This document shows, one piece after another, positions 1 through 8,107 of a stretch of 64,000 bases of DNA. Every line of letters starts with the position of its first letter. Position 1 is the first letter of the stretch. The DNA lies in assembly GCF_004123145.1 (NCBI RefSeq), contig NZ_SDKC01000001.1, forward strand, positions 1,259,501 to 1,323,500. The letters run 5' to 3'. The notes below the pieces were generated by a model. That model saw only the letters and a program-made list of their open reading frames with translations. It was not told the DNA's origin and searched no databases. The translations under genes and the position numbers were made by a program. The DNA is from Blautia faecicola (lineage in GTDB: Bacteria > Bacillota > Clostridia > Lachnospirales > Lachnospiraceae).

Positions 1-476
1 CACAGCTTCTGGTGACGGCTTCATCCGTGTCTAAAGATATTTATAAGGATATTCTGAAACCGGAATCCGATGAGAAAAAAGTGCTGAAGGTGAGCCGTTT
101 TACAGTACTGGTTGTTGCATTGCTGGCATTTTTGATTGCCTGGGATCCAAACAACAGTATTATGGGACTGGTATCCAACGCATGGGCAGGTCTTGGTTCG
201 GCGTTCGGACCGATCGTAGTGATGTCCCTGTTCTGGAGAAGAACGAATTTTGCCGGAGCAGTAGCGGGGATTGTGTCCGGTGGCGGTGCGGTTCTGATAT
301 GGGATTATCTGCCGTTGGTACATGGACAGACGCTTGGAACTGCGACCGGGCTGTATTCACTGGTGGCAGGATTTGCGCTGAGTATTCTCTGCATTGTGAT
401 CTTCAGTCTCTGTACGAAGGAACCATCTCAGGAAATTCTGGCAGAGTTCGATGAAGTAAAAAACTGGAAAGAGTAA
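1..476 (+). CDS. Sodium:solute symporter (PutP-like), 3' end only
   Basis: This is the C-terminal part of a sodium-coupled symporter of the SSS family, most like the proline permease PutP. The reading frame is open to the left edge (frame begins at base 3), so the gene starts outside the window. The first visible residues read QLLVTASSVSKDIYKDI, the conserved cytoplasmic stretch after a late membrane helix in PutP/PanF proteins. At least three hydrophobic helices follow, then a charged tail. The stop lies 7 bases before truA, so the two may be co-transcribed. The substrate cannot be decided from this part; proline is a guess from family resemblance. Confidence 0.85.
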   Translation, partial: QLLVTASSVSKDIYKDILKPESDEKKVLKVSRFTVLVVALLAFLIAWDPNNSIMGLVSNAWAGLGSAFGPIVVMSLFWRRTNFAGAVAGIVSGGGAVLIWDYLPLVHGQTLGTATGLYSLVAGFALSILCIVIFSLCTKEPSQEILAEFDEVKNWKE

Positions 477-483
477 GAAATCT

Positions 484-1227
484 ATGAATTATTTGCTGAC
501 GATAGAATATGAAGGAACCCGTTACGAAGGATGGCAGAGACAGAAGAAAACCACGCAGACGATTCAGGGAAAGCTGGAACAGGTATTATCCAGAATGACA
601 GAAAAAGAGATTGAGATCGACGGAGCAGGGCGGACGGATGCCGGGGTTCATGCGAAGAATCAGACAGCCAGTGTGCATCTGGCAAAGAAATGGGATCCGA
701 AGGAGATTTTGCAATATATGAATCAGTATCTGCCGGAAGATATCTGTGTAAAGTCCGTGGAACAGGTATCGGAACGGTTTCATGCAAGGCTCTGGGCGGA
801 AGGAAAATGTTATTCTTACCGGATTGGAACGGATGAGCAGAAATCGGTGTTTGACCGGAAGTTTCGGTATCATCTGGGGGAAACTCTGGATGTAGAGGCG
901 ATGCGCCGGGCAGCACAGGATCTGGTGGGAACCCATGATTTTAAATCGTTTTGTGGCAATCCGAAGATGAAGAAATCCACGGTGCGGACGATTACGGATA
1001 TAGTGATTGAAGAGTCGGAGCATGAGATACGGATTGTGTATACGGGAAATGGGTTTCTTCAGTATATGGTCAGAATCTTAACCGGAACTTTGATTGAGGT
1101 GGGGCAGCATAGGAGGGATGCGGACAGTATGCCGGAGCTGCTTGAGAGGATGGAGCGGAAGTTTGCGGGCGTTACGGCGCCGGCAGAGGGGCTGTGTCTT
1201 GAACGCGTATTTTATTCAAAAAAATAG
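484..1227 (+). CDS. truA: tRNA pseudouridine synthase A
   Basis: TruA converts uridines 38-40 of the tRNA anticodon arm to pseudouridine. The 247-residue length is normal for the family. The catalytic motif GAGRTDAGVHA is present, with the catalytic aspartate at residue 52, and the C-terminal half carries the usual FLQYMVRILTGTL segment. The ATG is the first in frame and sits 7 bases after the symporter stop. A strong bidirectional terminator follows and separates it from the convergent luxS gene. There is nothing unusual about the gene. Confidence 0.97.
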   Translation: MNYLLTIEYEGTRYEGWQRQKKTTQTIQGKLEQVLSRMTEKEIEIDGAGRTDAGVHAKNQTASVHLAKKWDPKEILQYMNQYLPEDICVKSVEQVSERFHARLWAEGKCYSYRIGTDEQKSVFDRKFRYHLGETLDVEAMRRAAQDLVGTHDFKSFCGNPKMKKSTVRTITDIVIEESEHEIRIVYTGNGFLQYMVRILTGTLIEVGQHRRDADSMPELLERMERKFAGVTAPAEGLCLERVFYSKK

Positions 1228-1314
1228 GAGAAAAGAGTTTTTTTTCGAAAAAGGAGAAATCTTCATTAATAAGTGATAAGAAAGAGTTCTAAATAATTTT
1301 GGATATAAAGATAT

Positions 1315-1364
1315 AAAAAGGAAGATAGTTGTGTACATTAAGATGTACTGCTATCTTCCTTTTT
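1315..1364. terminator. Bidirectional terminator between truA and luxS
   Basis: A perfect 14-bp stem pairs 1315-1328 with 1351-1364. The loop can form a second short stem (GTACAT with ATGTAC). A-runs on the left and T-runs on the right give a U-tract in both directions, as expected between convergent genes. Confidence 0.9.
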
Positions 1365-1417
1365 ATAGTATCTGATATTTTGCAACAATGTTCACTGCCG
1401 GATAGCAATGAAAGTAT

Positions 1418-1897
1418 TTATTCCGGGTATACCAGGCGGTCTTCTTTGATGTCGGTTAATACTTCGGTCAGGAAGCGGTTTGCCAGGTAGTTTGCCATGG
1501 ACAGGTTCATGTCGAGGTAGTTACCGCAGTCTTTTGGAGAGGCGCCTGGGACCTCGTCGTGGTAGTCGCGGATGAAGGTGAACATCTCGGTCATCAGCGG
1601 GACGATGTCTCTGGAAGTGTAGTTGCCTGCCAGAAGGAGATAGAAGCCGGTGCGGCAGCCCATTGGTCCGAAGTAGATGGTTTTGGAGCCGAAGTCCGGG
1701 TGATTTCTTAAGAAGGTGGCTCCCAGATGTTCGATGGTGTGTACCTCAGCGGTGTTCATCACCGGTTCTTCGTTCGGGGATGTCATACGGATATCGAATG
1801 TGGTGATCAGGGAATCGCCAACCGGGTCTTTGCGGGATACGTATACACCCGGCTGGAGCTTTATGTGGTCGATGGTAAAACTTGTGATTTTCTGCAT
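1418..1897 (-). CDS. luxS: S-ribosylhomocysteine lyase (autoinducer-2 synthase)
   Basis: LuxS cleaves S-ribosylhomocysteine to homocysteine and DPD, the precursor of autoinducer-2. It works in the activated methyl cycle. The protein is 159 residues, the usual size. The zinc ligands are visible as HTIEH (His53, His57) and Cys124 in PKDCGNY; Glu56 and Cys81 in GPMGCRTG match the catalytic residues. An in-frame start 27 codons upstream is rejected because an ideal AGGAGG lies 8 bases before the chosen ATG and the family's MxKITSF N-terminus begins there. The frame upstream runs into a 162-bp palindrome that sits in the probable mRNA leader. Confidence 0.97.
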   Translation of the reverse strand: MQKITSFTIDHIKLQPGVYVSRKDPVGDSLITTFDIRMTSPNEEPVMNTAEVHTIEHLGATFLRNHPDFGSKTIYFGPMGCRTGFYLLLAGNYTSRDIVPLMTEMFTFIRDYHDEVPGASPKDCGNYLDMNLSMANYLANRFLTEVLTDIKEDRLVYPE

Positions 1898-1920
1898 AAT
1901 AAAAACCTCCTGTGAGTTCG

Positions 1921-2082
1921 ATGTACTCTCGGAGTCTTTCGGTACTTGCTTTTGTGGCTGATTTTCTGCCAGTTGCACCCGAATTTCATCAACGTACGCA
2001 CCGCGTACGCCTCAGAAATTTGGGCACAACTGACAAAAAATCATCTCACAAAATCAAGCACTGAAAAATTCCGAGAGTACAT
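1921..2082. repeat. 162-bp imperfect inverted repeat in the luxS leader
   Basis: Two arms of about 80 bases (1921-2000 and 2003-2082) pair along their whole length with scattered mismatches. The ends read ATGTACTCTCGG and its complement; the centre has CGTACGC facing GCGTACG. The proximal end is about 9 bases from the luxS ribosome site. Downstream of the proposed promoter, the whole repeat would be transcribed as one long hairpin. It could be a MITE-like foldback element or a structured RNA leader; no target duplication is obvious. Confidence 0.85.
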
Positions 2083-2137
2083 TTAGTATTCTTCTTTCTG
2101 ATAAACAGACAACACCTGTGCCTGTCCACTGAAAAGT

Positions 2138-2166
2138 ATTATAGCATAGTTTGAACTATTTCACAA
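2138..2166 (-). promoter_or_regulatory. Probable luxS promoter
   Basis: On the minus strand, TTGTGA (2161-2166) and a perfect TATAAT (2138-2143) are 17 bases apart. Transcription would begin near 2131 and give a leader of roughly 230 bases that includes the whole palindrome. Confidence 0.6.
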
Positions 2167-2189
2167 AATAAACATATTTTGATAACAAA

Positions 2190-2218
2190 TTGACCACAAA
2201 CCTTTTCTATACTATAGC
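2190..2218 (+). promoter_or_regulatory. Probable htrA promoter
   Basis: TTGACC (2190-2195) and TATAGC (2213-2218) are separated by 17 bases and lie about 65 bases before htrA. The sequence around them is AT-rich. The site is divergent to the luxS promoter. The 1898-2283 spacer thus holds two promoters and the luxS palindrome, with no gene. Confidence 0.5.
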
Positions 2219-2283
2219 CATAAACAAAAAAGAAACAAACAAAAAAGAAATCAACACATTTACATAAACAGGAGGAATGACTT

Positions 2284-3699
2284 ATGGAAGAATATGGAAG
2301 TTACAACTGGAATCAGCAGGGAAATGAACCGCAGAACAATACACCGATGGAGCCAAAGAAACCGCATGGAAAGAATAATAAAAATGCTGCAAAATGGGCA
2401 AAGAAAATCGGTGCGGTAGCACTGAGCGCGGTACTCTTCGGAGGCGTAGCCGGGGGTGTATTTACCGGAGTTACTTATGCAACCGGTGCGACAGCAAAAG
2501 CAAAGGCAACACAGACAGAAAGTGACAGCAGCCAGCAGACAACAACGACGAAACTGCAGACCGCAACAGCATCAACGAGCACAGCAAGTAGCACTTCCTC
2601 AGGAAGTATGGATGTTACTTCTATCGTTCAGAGTGCGATGCCATCGATTGTTGCAATCACTAACAAATCCGTACAGGAAGTACAGAATTATTTCAGCATG
2701 TTCTCAAGAGGTGGCGGCACACAGGAACAGGAAGTGGAAAGCCAGGGTTCCGGTATCATCATCGGACAAAATGACAGCGAACTTCTGATCGCCACCAATA
2801 ACCATGTAGTAGAAGGAGCAGATACGTTGTCTGTATGTTTCGCTGATGATAATGCCTGTGAGGCAACCGTAAAAGGAACTGATTCCGATAACGATCTGGC
2901 TGTTATCGCAGTCAAACTTTCTGATATTTCGGATGACACAATGTCTAAGATCAAGATCGCAGAGATCGGTGATTCCAATCAGCTGCAGGTAGGAGAACAG
3001 GTGGTAGCCATCGGTAATGCACTGGGTTACGGTCAGTCTGTAACAACCGGTATTGTAAGTGCAGTAAACCGTCAGCTGGAAGATTCCAATTCTGAAAATG
3101 GATTTATCCAGACAGATGCAGCCATCAACCCTGGTAACAGTGGTGGAGCACTTCTGAATATGCAGGGTCAGGTTATCGGTATCAACTCCGCAAAACTGGC
3201 TTCCACAGAAGTAGAAGGTATGGGATATGCGATCCCGGTAAGCACCGCTTCTCCGATCTTTGAAGATCTGATGAACCGTCAGACAAGAACAAAAGTAAGT
3301 TCTGATCAGGCAGCAGCACTTGGTATCAAAGGTCAGACCGTAGACAGTTCTATCGCAGAAGCTTATGGTATCCCGCAGGGTGTTTATGTAGCAGAAATAG
3401 AACAGGGCAGCGCCGCTGAGAAAGCCGGAATCACAGCCGGAAGCGTTATCACAAAATTTGACGATACGACGATCGAATCCATGGATGATCTGAAGAGCTG
3501 TCTGGAGTATTATGCAGCAGGAGAAACCGTAGATCTGGTTGTAAAGATCGCTGATAACGGAAGCTATGTAGAAAAAACACTGACCATCACACTGGACAAA
3601 GCAGATACTTCAACAACTACACAGGACGGTCAGCAGGGACAGACCCAGCCGGGAGCATCCGGACAGGACGGCAACCTGCAGGGATCTATTCTGAAATAA
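2284..3699 (+). CDS. htrA: HtrA/DegP-type membrane-anchored serine protease
   Basis: This is a trypsin-like S1C protease with one PDZ domain, acting on misfolded proteins at the outer face of the membrane. It has a polar cytoplasmic N-terminus (about 1-38), one membrane helix (about 40-66), a Ser/Thr-rich linker, the protease domain (about 105-335) and a PDZ domain (about 345-440). The tail is Gly/Gln-rich. The catalytic triad is His174 (TNNHVV), Asp204 (DNDLAV) and Ser286 (NPGNSGGA). The ATG follows AGGAGG by 8 bases. The gene stands alone between its own promoter and a strong terminator. Function is inferred from the family; the regulon is unknown. Confidence 0.95.
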   Translation: MEEYGSYNWNQQGNEPQNNTPMEPKKPHGKNNKNAAKWAKKIGAVALSAVLFGGVAGGVFTGVTYATGATAKAKATQTESDSSQQTTTTKLQTATASTSTASSTSSGSMDVTSIVQSAMPSIVAITNKSVQEVQNYFSMFSRGGGTQEQEVESQGSGIIIGQNDSELLIATNNHVVEGADTLSVCFADDNACEATVKGTDSDNDLAVIAVKLSDISDDTMSKIKIAEIGDSNQLQVGEQVVAIGNALGYGQSVTTGIVSAVNRQLEDSNSENGFIQTDAAINPGNSGGALLNMQGQVIGINSAKLASTEVEGMGYAIPVSTASPIFEDLMNRQTRTKVSSDQAAALGIKGQTVDSSIAEAYGIPQGVYVAEIEQGSAAEKAGITAGSVITKFDDTTIESMDDLKSCLEYYAAGETVDLVVKIADNGSYVEKTLTITLDKADTSTTTQDGQQGQTQPGASGQDGNLQGSILK

Positions 3700-3748
3700 A
3701 AATACAGAAATAGCAGATAAGATAAAATAGAACAAACAGAAAACGAAC

Positions 3749-3784
3749 AAAACGGGAAACTCGATGAAAAGAGTTTCCCGTTTT
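3749..3784. terminator. Bidirectional terminator after htrA
   Basis: A perfect 14-bp stem (3749-3762 with 3771-3784) has an 8-base loop and A/T runs at both ends. It serves htrA and the convergent DUF5721 gene. Confidence 0.92.
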
Positions 3785-3785
3785 G

Positions 3786-4271
3786 CTATTCTTCAAAAGC
3801 TATCTGATTTTTTCGGAAAAACTTCCGGATCATCTCATCCCACACCCGGTCAAGCTGTTTGTCCAGGGTGAAGATTTTCAGAGAAGTACCGGTGGTGCAA
3901 AGCAATTGTTTTCCATCGAACTGGCAGTTCAGATACAGTCCGTAGATATCTTCTGCCTTTAACGGAACACAGCTCTGCATCAGAAGTTTTTCTACATTAG
4001 AAGCAGAAAGCTGAAACACAATTTTAAAGTTCAGTGGTGTACGTTTTCCGCGGATCATCGAAAAACACTGTGCCTGCACATCTTCCCACAGGCAGTATGT
4101 CCGGTCGGGACACTGTTCGGAATCGAAAAACTCCTTATGCAGCTGTCCGTCGAGGGTATAAGTGACAAATGTGGTAAAAGAAGCTTCCACAAAAGAAAAA
4201 TGCTGAAACATTTCTCCAATAAATAATTTTGCTGTAAAATCTTTCAGATCTAAAATTCGAAGTGCTAACAA
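3786..4271 (-). CDS. DUF5721-family conserved protein
   Basis: The 161-residue soluble protein resembles the DUF5721 family, which I know mainly from Lachnospiraceae and whose function is unknown. Family-like blocks are FTAKLFIGEMFQHF, GKRTPLNFKIVFQLS and LWDEM-like WDEMIRKFF at the end. The start is taken as TTG at 4271, because GGGAGGA lies 7-8 bases before it; the farther TTG at 4286 would precede the ribosome site itself. It lies 48 bases downstream of corA on the same strand and is probably co-transcribed with it. No catalytic motif is recognisable. The family assignment is from memory. Confidence 0.75.
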   Translation of the reverse strand: MLALRILDLKDFTAKLFIGEMFQHFSFVEASFTTFVTYTLDGQLHKEFFDSEQCPDRTYCLWEDVQAQCFSMIRGKRTPLNFKIVFQLSASNVEKLLMQSCVPLKAEDIYGLYLNCQFDGKQLLCTTGTSLKIFTLDKQLDRVWDEMIRKFFRKNQIAFEE

Positions 4272-4319
4272 ATAATATCCTCCCAAAATGATAATAAAGA
4301 CACATTTCCATCAGAAAAT

Positions 4320-5246
4320 TCAGGAAAACCAGTCATTTTTATGAAAAATCCAGATCTCGATCAGAACAATCACGGCACAGATACCGATCAGGATCCCGTA
4401 AGCATGAGGAGCGGAAAGTTCCGGCATATGAGAAAAATTCATGCCGTACCAGCCGGTGATCAGAGAGAGCGGGAAAAAGATCGTAGTCACAACAGTAAGA
4501 ATCCGCATGGTCCGGTTCTGTCTGGCGTCGGTCTGCGACTGTTCCATCTCCCGGATCTGCAGAGCATATTCCCGGAGCATTTGCGAATGGTCATAAAGCC
4601 GCTCGATCCGGGACGCATACAGCGAAAAAATCTGACATTCTTCCGCCTGAAAAAAGTGATTGGAATTTTCCTCGAGATCCTCACAGAAATCAGACAGCTG
4701 CTGATAATAGGAATGCAGGATCAACAGACGTTTGCGGATATGCATCAGCTGCGTGGAAGAGTCGGAGACCGTATGCTTTAAGATCCCTTCTTCGAGATCA
4801 CTCATGCGCTGTTCCAGCTCCTGCAAAAATACCGCATCCTCCAGCGTCAGAGTACCGATCAGCTGACACAGAAATTCAGCGATGGTCTTACAGTTCAGAA
4901 GTTCCCCCTCTTCCAGAAGTGTAAGAATATCCTGAATGTGTTTTGAATCATCCACCAGAACCAGTAGATTCTTATTCATATAGAAAGAAATGGACAAAAT
5001 CGTCTCAGAGATACTTTTTTTATCGGGAATCAGAAGGGTTCCCAGGATACAGTCTTTAAACATCTCCGCTTTGCAGTAGCGGATGTTATGATTTTGCATA
5101 TTTCTTGCGAGTACATGATAATAAGGAAGAGAACGGTAACGCTCTTCGCATTCCTCAGTGGTAACCAGAGACACCACGATGTCCGTGTCTTTCGGCTGGT
5201 AATCTTCATCCAGAACTTCCATGGAACTGTTCAGTAAATAATCCAT
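4320..5246 (-). CDS. corA: CorA-family divalent cation channel
   Basis: CorA proteins are pentameric magnesium/cobalt channels. The 308-residue protein has a long cytoplasmic part with a helix-rich region (about 150-240) and two C-terminal membrane helices. The selectivity signature YGMNF follows the first helix, and FHKNDW ends the protein where CorA has its basic tail. A GGAGG lies just before the ATG. The extracellular loop after GMN is short (SHMPELSAP) and lacks the usual MPEL-E acidic cluster beyond one Glu, as in many divergent clostridial paralogues. Metal specificity cannot be read from sequence. Confidence 0.93.
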   Translation of the reverse strand: MDYLLNSSMEVLDEDYQPKDTDIVVSLVTTEECEERYRSLPYYHVLARNMQNHNIRYCKAEMFKDCILGTLLIPDKKSISETILSISFYMNKNLLVLVDDSKHIQDILTLLEEGELLNCKTIAEFLCQLIGTLTLEDAVFLQELEQRMSDLEEGILKHTVSDSSTQLMHIRKRLLILHSYYQQLSDFCEDLEENSNHFFQAEECQIFSLYASRIERLYDHSQMLREYALQIREMEQSQTDARQNRTMRILTVVTTIFFPLSLITGWYGMNFSHMPELSAPHAYGILIGICAVIVLIEIWIFHKNDWFS

Positions 5247-5347
5247 AAAACCTCCAAGTGTATTTTCAAAAAACAGATACCAGTATTATAAACCAAAAGA
5301 CACAAAAAGAACATAGAAAATCTCTTTTCATTTGCTGGAAGATATGC

Positions 5348-5404
5348 TATAGTAAAATGTAGTATTGAAAACTATGTCAGGTAGGCGCGATTACAGGGTA
5401 TAAT
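5348..5404 (+). promoter_or_regulatory. Candidate promoters of the degV gene
   Basis: There are two possible -10 elements. TATAGT (5348-5353) has an extended TG and TATAAT lies at 5399-5404. Neither has a convincing -35 box. The region lies between the divergent corA and degV genes. Confidence 0.35.
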
Positions 5405-5512
5405 AAAGTTGAAAAACAAAAGATGCAATCCTGTGATGATGAGAAAAAGACATGATGACATATACAAGCTGCAGAAAGCAGCAGAGAATATAAATGGCGG
5501 AGGCAGACAGTG

Positions 5513-6352
5513 ATGAAATTTAAAGTGATTGTAGATAGTTGTGGAGAGCTGACACCCGAGATGAAACAGGACGAACGTTTTGCATCGGCGGCGCTGACTC
5601 TCGAAGTGGGAGCGGATACCATCGTGGATGATGAAACGTTTGACCAGGCGGATTTTTTAAGAAAGGTGGCAGCATATCCGGAGTGCCCGAAATCTGCGTG
5701 CCCGTCACCGGAGGTTTATCAGAAAGGATTTGAGACAGATGCGGAACATCTGTATGCGGTTACCCTTTCCTCTGAACTGAGCGGTTCCTATAACAGTGCG
5801 GAACTCGGAAAAAATCTGGTACTGGAAGAACATCCGGAAAAGAAGATCCATGTATTTAACTCAAAAAGTGCTTCGGTAGGGGAAACACTGATTGCCCTGA
5901 AGATTCAGGAATGTGAGGAAACCGGTATGGAGTTTGAACAGGTTGTGGAGACGGTAGATGCCTATATCGAATCCCAGCATACTTATTTTGTACTGGAGAA
6001 TCTGGAGACACTGCGAAAGAACGGACGTCTGAGTAGAGTAAAGGCGCTGGTGGCGTCTGCCCTGAAGATTAAGCCGGTGATGGGATCCACACCGGAGGGA
6101 AGCATCTGCCAGCTGGATCAGGCGCGTGGAATCAACAAAGCCCTGGTGAAAATGGTGGATTATGTGAAAGAGAGAGAGCCGCACAGCAGTGATAAAGTGC
6201 TCGCCATCTCCCACTGCAACTGCCCGGAGAGAGCGCAGATGGTTAAGGAAGCACTCCTCGAGCGCATGCAGGTGAAAGATGTGATCATTCTCGACACCGC
6301 GGGAGTCAGTTCCATGTATGCGAACGATGGTGGAATTATTGTTGTGATATAA
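5513..6352 (+). CDS. DegV-family fatty-acid-binding protein
   Basis: DegV proteins bind fatty acids and, in Gram-positive bacteria such as Staphylococcus, act as FakB partners of a fatty acid kinase (known for the family). The 279-residue protein shows the family pattern: VIVDSCGELT at the N-terminus, the binding-site block TLSSELSGSYNSA (about 84-96), and LENLETLRKNGRLSRVKA in the centre. The start is ATG 5513; GTG 5510, one codon earlier, is nearly as well placed behind GGAGG. No fakA-like gene is nearby, so partner and ligand are unknown. Confidence 0.92.
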   Translation: MKFKVIVDSCGELTPEMKQDERFASAALTLEVGADTIVDDETFDQADFLRKVAAYPECPKSACPSPEVYQKGFETDAEHLYAVTLSSELSGSYNSAELGKNLVLEEHPEKKIHVFNSKSASVGETLIALKIQECEETGMEFEQVVETVDAYIESQHTYFVLENLETLRKNGRLSRVKALVASALKIKPVMGSTPEGSICQLDQARGINKALVKMVDYVKEREPHSSDKVLAISHCNCPERAQMVKEALLERMQVKDVIILDTAGVSSMYANDGGIIVVI

Positions 6353-6376
6353 TTATGAATTTGCAGAAAACTTTCT

Positions 6377-6404
6377 TTGCTTTTAACGTGTGATATGCTA
6401 TAAT
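6377..6404 (+). promoter_or_regulatory. Probable promoter of the pyrH region
   Basis: TTGCTT (6377-6382) and an extended TGC-TATAAT (6399-6404) are 16 bases apart, upstream of the small membrane protein gene and pyrH. Confidence 0.55.
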
Positions 6405-6476
6405 TGATGTTATGAAATGCGCGTCTGTCCAAAGTTTCAGTGACAGCGGCAAAACAGAAAGCAAAGGAGCACACTT

Positions 6477-6722
6477 ATGAGTCAGGCGAAAGTAGATAAT
6501 TATAAAAAAAATAAAGCCAATCGCCAGAAGATGATGAAAAAAGAAAAATTCCTGCATCGTCTGGAAATGGTAGGAATTACCCTTGTCTGTGTGGTTTTCG
6601 TGGGATGGATCGGATATTCTATCTATGCGAAAGTGGAAAGAGCACAGGGCACTACGCAGGAAACTGTAGAATTTGATGCGAGTGCAGTACAGGATTATGT
6701 CAGTGGACTGACACAGGACTAA
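6477..6722 (+). CDS. Small single-pass membrane protein, unknown
   Basis: An 81-residue protein that I do not recognise. It has a very basic N-terminus (about 1-28, many Lys/Arg), one strong membrane helix (about 30-50, ending WIGYSIYAKV) and a short acidic outer tail. An AAAGGAG lies 7 bases before the ATG. It sits 21 bases upstream of pyrH and is probably the first gene of that operon. By the positive-inside rule the N-terminus should be cytoplasmic. The composition suits an accessory or anchoring factor, but there is no motif to support a function. Confidence 0.8.
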   Translation: MSQAKVDNYKKNKANRQKMMKKEKFLHRLEMVGITLVCVVFVGWIGYSIYAKVERAQGTTQETVEFDASAVQDYVSGLTQD

Positions 6723-6743
6723 AACAGATGAGGAGCTGAGAAT

Positions 6744-7442
6744 ATGAAGAGAGTATTGTTAAAATTAAGCGGAGAAGCACTGGCAGGTGCCAAACATACA
6801 GGATTTGATGAACCTACCGTAACCGAAGTTGCAAAACAGGTAAAGGTACTGGTAGATGAAGGCGTGGAAATCGGTGTGGTAATCGGCGGCGGAAACTTCT
6901 GGAGAGGAAGAAGCAGCGAGACGATCGACCGTACCAAAGCAGATCAGATTGGTATGCTGGCAACCGTTATGAACTGTATCTATGTATCTGAGATTTTCCG
7001 TTCCGTAGGAATGAAGACTGAGATCTTTACCCCATTTGCCTGTGGAGCTATGACAAAACTGTTTTCCAAAGATGAGGCAAATGCATGTTTCGCAGAAAAG
7101 AAAGTAGCGTTCTTTGCAGGCGGAACCGGACATCCTTATTTCTCAACCGATACTACTACGGTACTTCGTGCTATCGAGATCGAAGCAGAGACCATTCTTC
7201 TTGCAAAAGCAGTAGACGGTGTTTATGACAGTGATCCGAAGACAAACCCGAACGCAAAGAAATACGACAGCGTGCATATTCAGGAAGTCATTGACCAGAA
7301 ACTGGCAGTCGTTGACCTGACAGCATCCATTCTGTGTATGGAAAACAAGATGCCGATGATGGTATTCGGACTGAATGAAGAAAACAGCATTATTCGTGCT
7401 GCAAAAGGCGAGATCGACGGAACAAAAGTTCTGGTAGATTAA
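6744..7442 (+). CDS. pyrH: UMP kinase
   Basis: PyrH phosphorylates UMP to UDP with ATP and is the hexameric, amino-acid-kinase-fold bacterial enzyme. The 232-residue length is typical. Visible motifs are KLSGEAL (N-terminal phosphate loop), IGGGNFWRGR and the DPKTNPNA segment near residue 170. It is followed by frr, the classical pyrH-frr pair of bacterial genomes. The ribosome site GAGGAG is 9 bases from the ATG. Nothing is unusual. Confidence 0.98.
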   Translation: MKRVLLKLSGEALAGAKHTGFDEPTVTEVAKQVKVLVDEGVEIGVVIGGGNFWRGRSSETIDRTKADQIGMLATVMNCIYVSEIFRSVGMKTEIFTPFACGAMTKLFSKDEANACFAEKKVAFFAGGTGHPYFSTDTTTVLRAIEIEAETILLAKAVDGVYDSDPKTNPNAKKYDSVHIQEVIDQKLAVVDLTASILCMENKMPMMVFGLNEENSIIRAAKGEIDGTKVLVD

Positions 7443-7478
7443 AAACGGAATAGAAAGAGAGACCAGGAGGAAATATAC

Positions 7479-8030
7479 ATGGATGAGAGAATCGTAAAAT
7501 ATCAGGATAAGATGGATAAAACACTGGCCAACCTGGACAGTGAATTTGGAACAATCCGTGCAGGAAGAGCCAATCCTCACGTACTTGACCGTATCATGGT
7601 GGAATATTACGGAACACCGACACCGCTGCAGCAGGTAGCAAATATCTCTGTACCGGAAGCGCGTATGATCCAGATCCAGCCTTGGGAAGGATCACTGGTA
7701 AAAGAAATTGAAAAAGCAATCAATATGTCAGATCTGGGAATCAACCCGACGAACGACGGTAAAGTGATCCGCCTGATCTTCCCGGAACTTACCGAGGAAC
7801 GAAGAAAAGATCTGGTAAAAGAAGTTAAGAAAAAAGGAGAAGCTGCAAAAGTAGCCATCCGTAATATCCGTCGCGATGCAAATGATATGCTGAAGAAGCT
7901 GGGAAAAACAGATGTGTCTGAGGACGAGATTGCTGAGCTGGAAGATTCTGTTCAGAAAATGACAGATAAGTTTATCAAAAAAGTAGATGAAGCAGTCGAA
8001 GTAAAATCAAAAGAAATCTTAACTGTTTAA
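7479..8030 (+). CDS. frr: Ribosome recycling factor
   Basis: RRF splits post-termination ribosomes with EF-G and IF3. The 183-residue protein has the expected three-helix bundle with an inserted beta domain. Conserved stretches are IRAGRANPHVLDRIMVEYYG, the YGTPTPLQQVA region, and RNIRRDAND near residue 130. It has a strong AGGAGG site and follows pyrH by 36 bases. A terminator directly after it may set the level of the downstream uppS-cdsA-dxr genes. Confidence 0.98.
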   Translation: MDERIVKYQDKMDKTLANLDSEFGTIRAGRANPHVLDRIMVEYYGTPTPLQQVANISVPEARMIQIQPWEGSLVKEIEKAINMSDLGINPTNDGKVIRLIFPELTEERRKDLVKEVKKKGEAAKVAIRNIRRDANDMLKKLGKTDVSEDEIAELEDSVQKMTDKFIKKVDEAVEVKSKEILTV

Positions 8031-8039
8031 TAAAAGCTG

Positions 8040-8087
8040 AGGGGCATCAACATATGGAACACGATCCATTGTATGGTGCCCCTTTTT
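8040..8087 (+). terminator. Terminator or attenuator between frr and uppS
   Basis: AGGGGCA (8040-8046) pairs with TGCCCCT (8077-8083). Partial extra pairing continues inside, and a T5 tract ends at 8087. It sits just upstream of the uppS ribosome site, so read-through would be needed for co-transcription with frr. Confidence 0.75.
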
Positions 8088-8107
8088 CAATGACAAAGGA
8101 GAATCGT

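Noticed and set aside
1898-1978. An N-terminally extended LuxS
   Set aside because: The extra codons lie in the palindrome and upstream of an ideal ribosome site; the family N-terminus starts at 1897.
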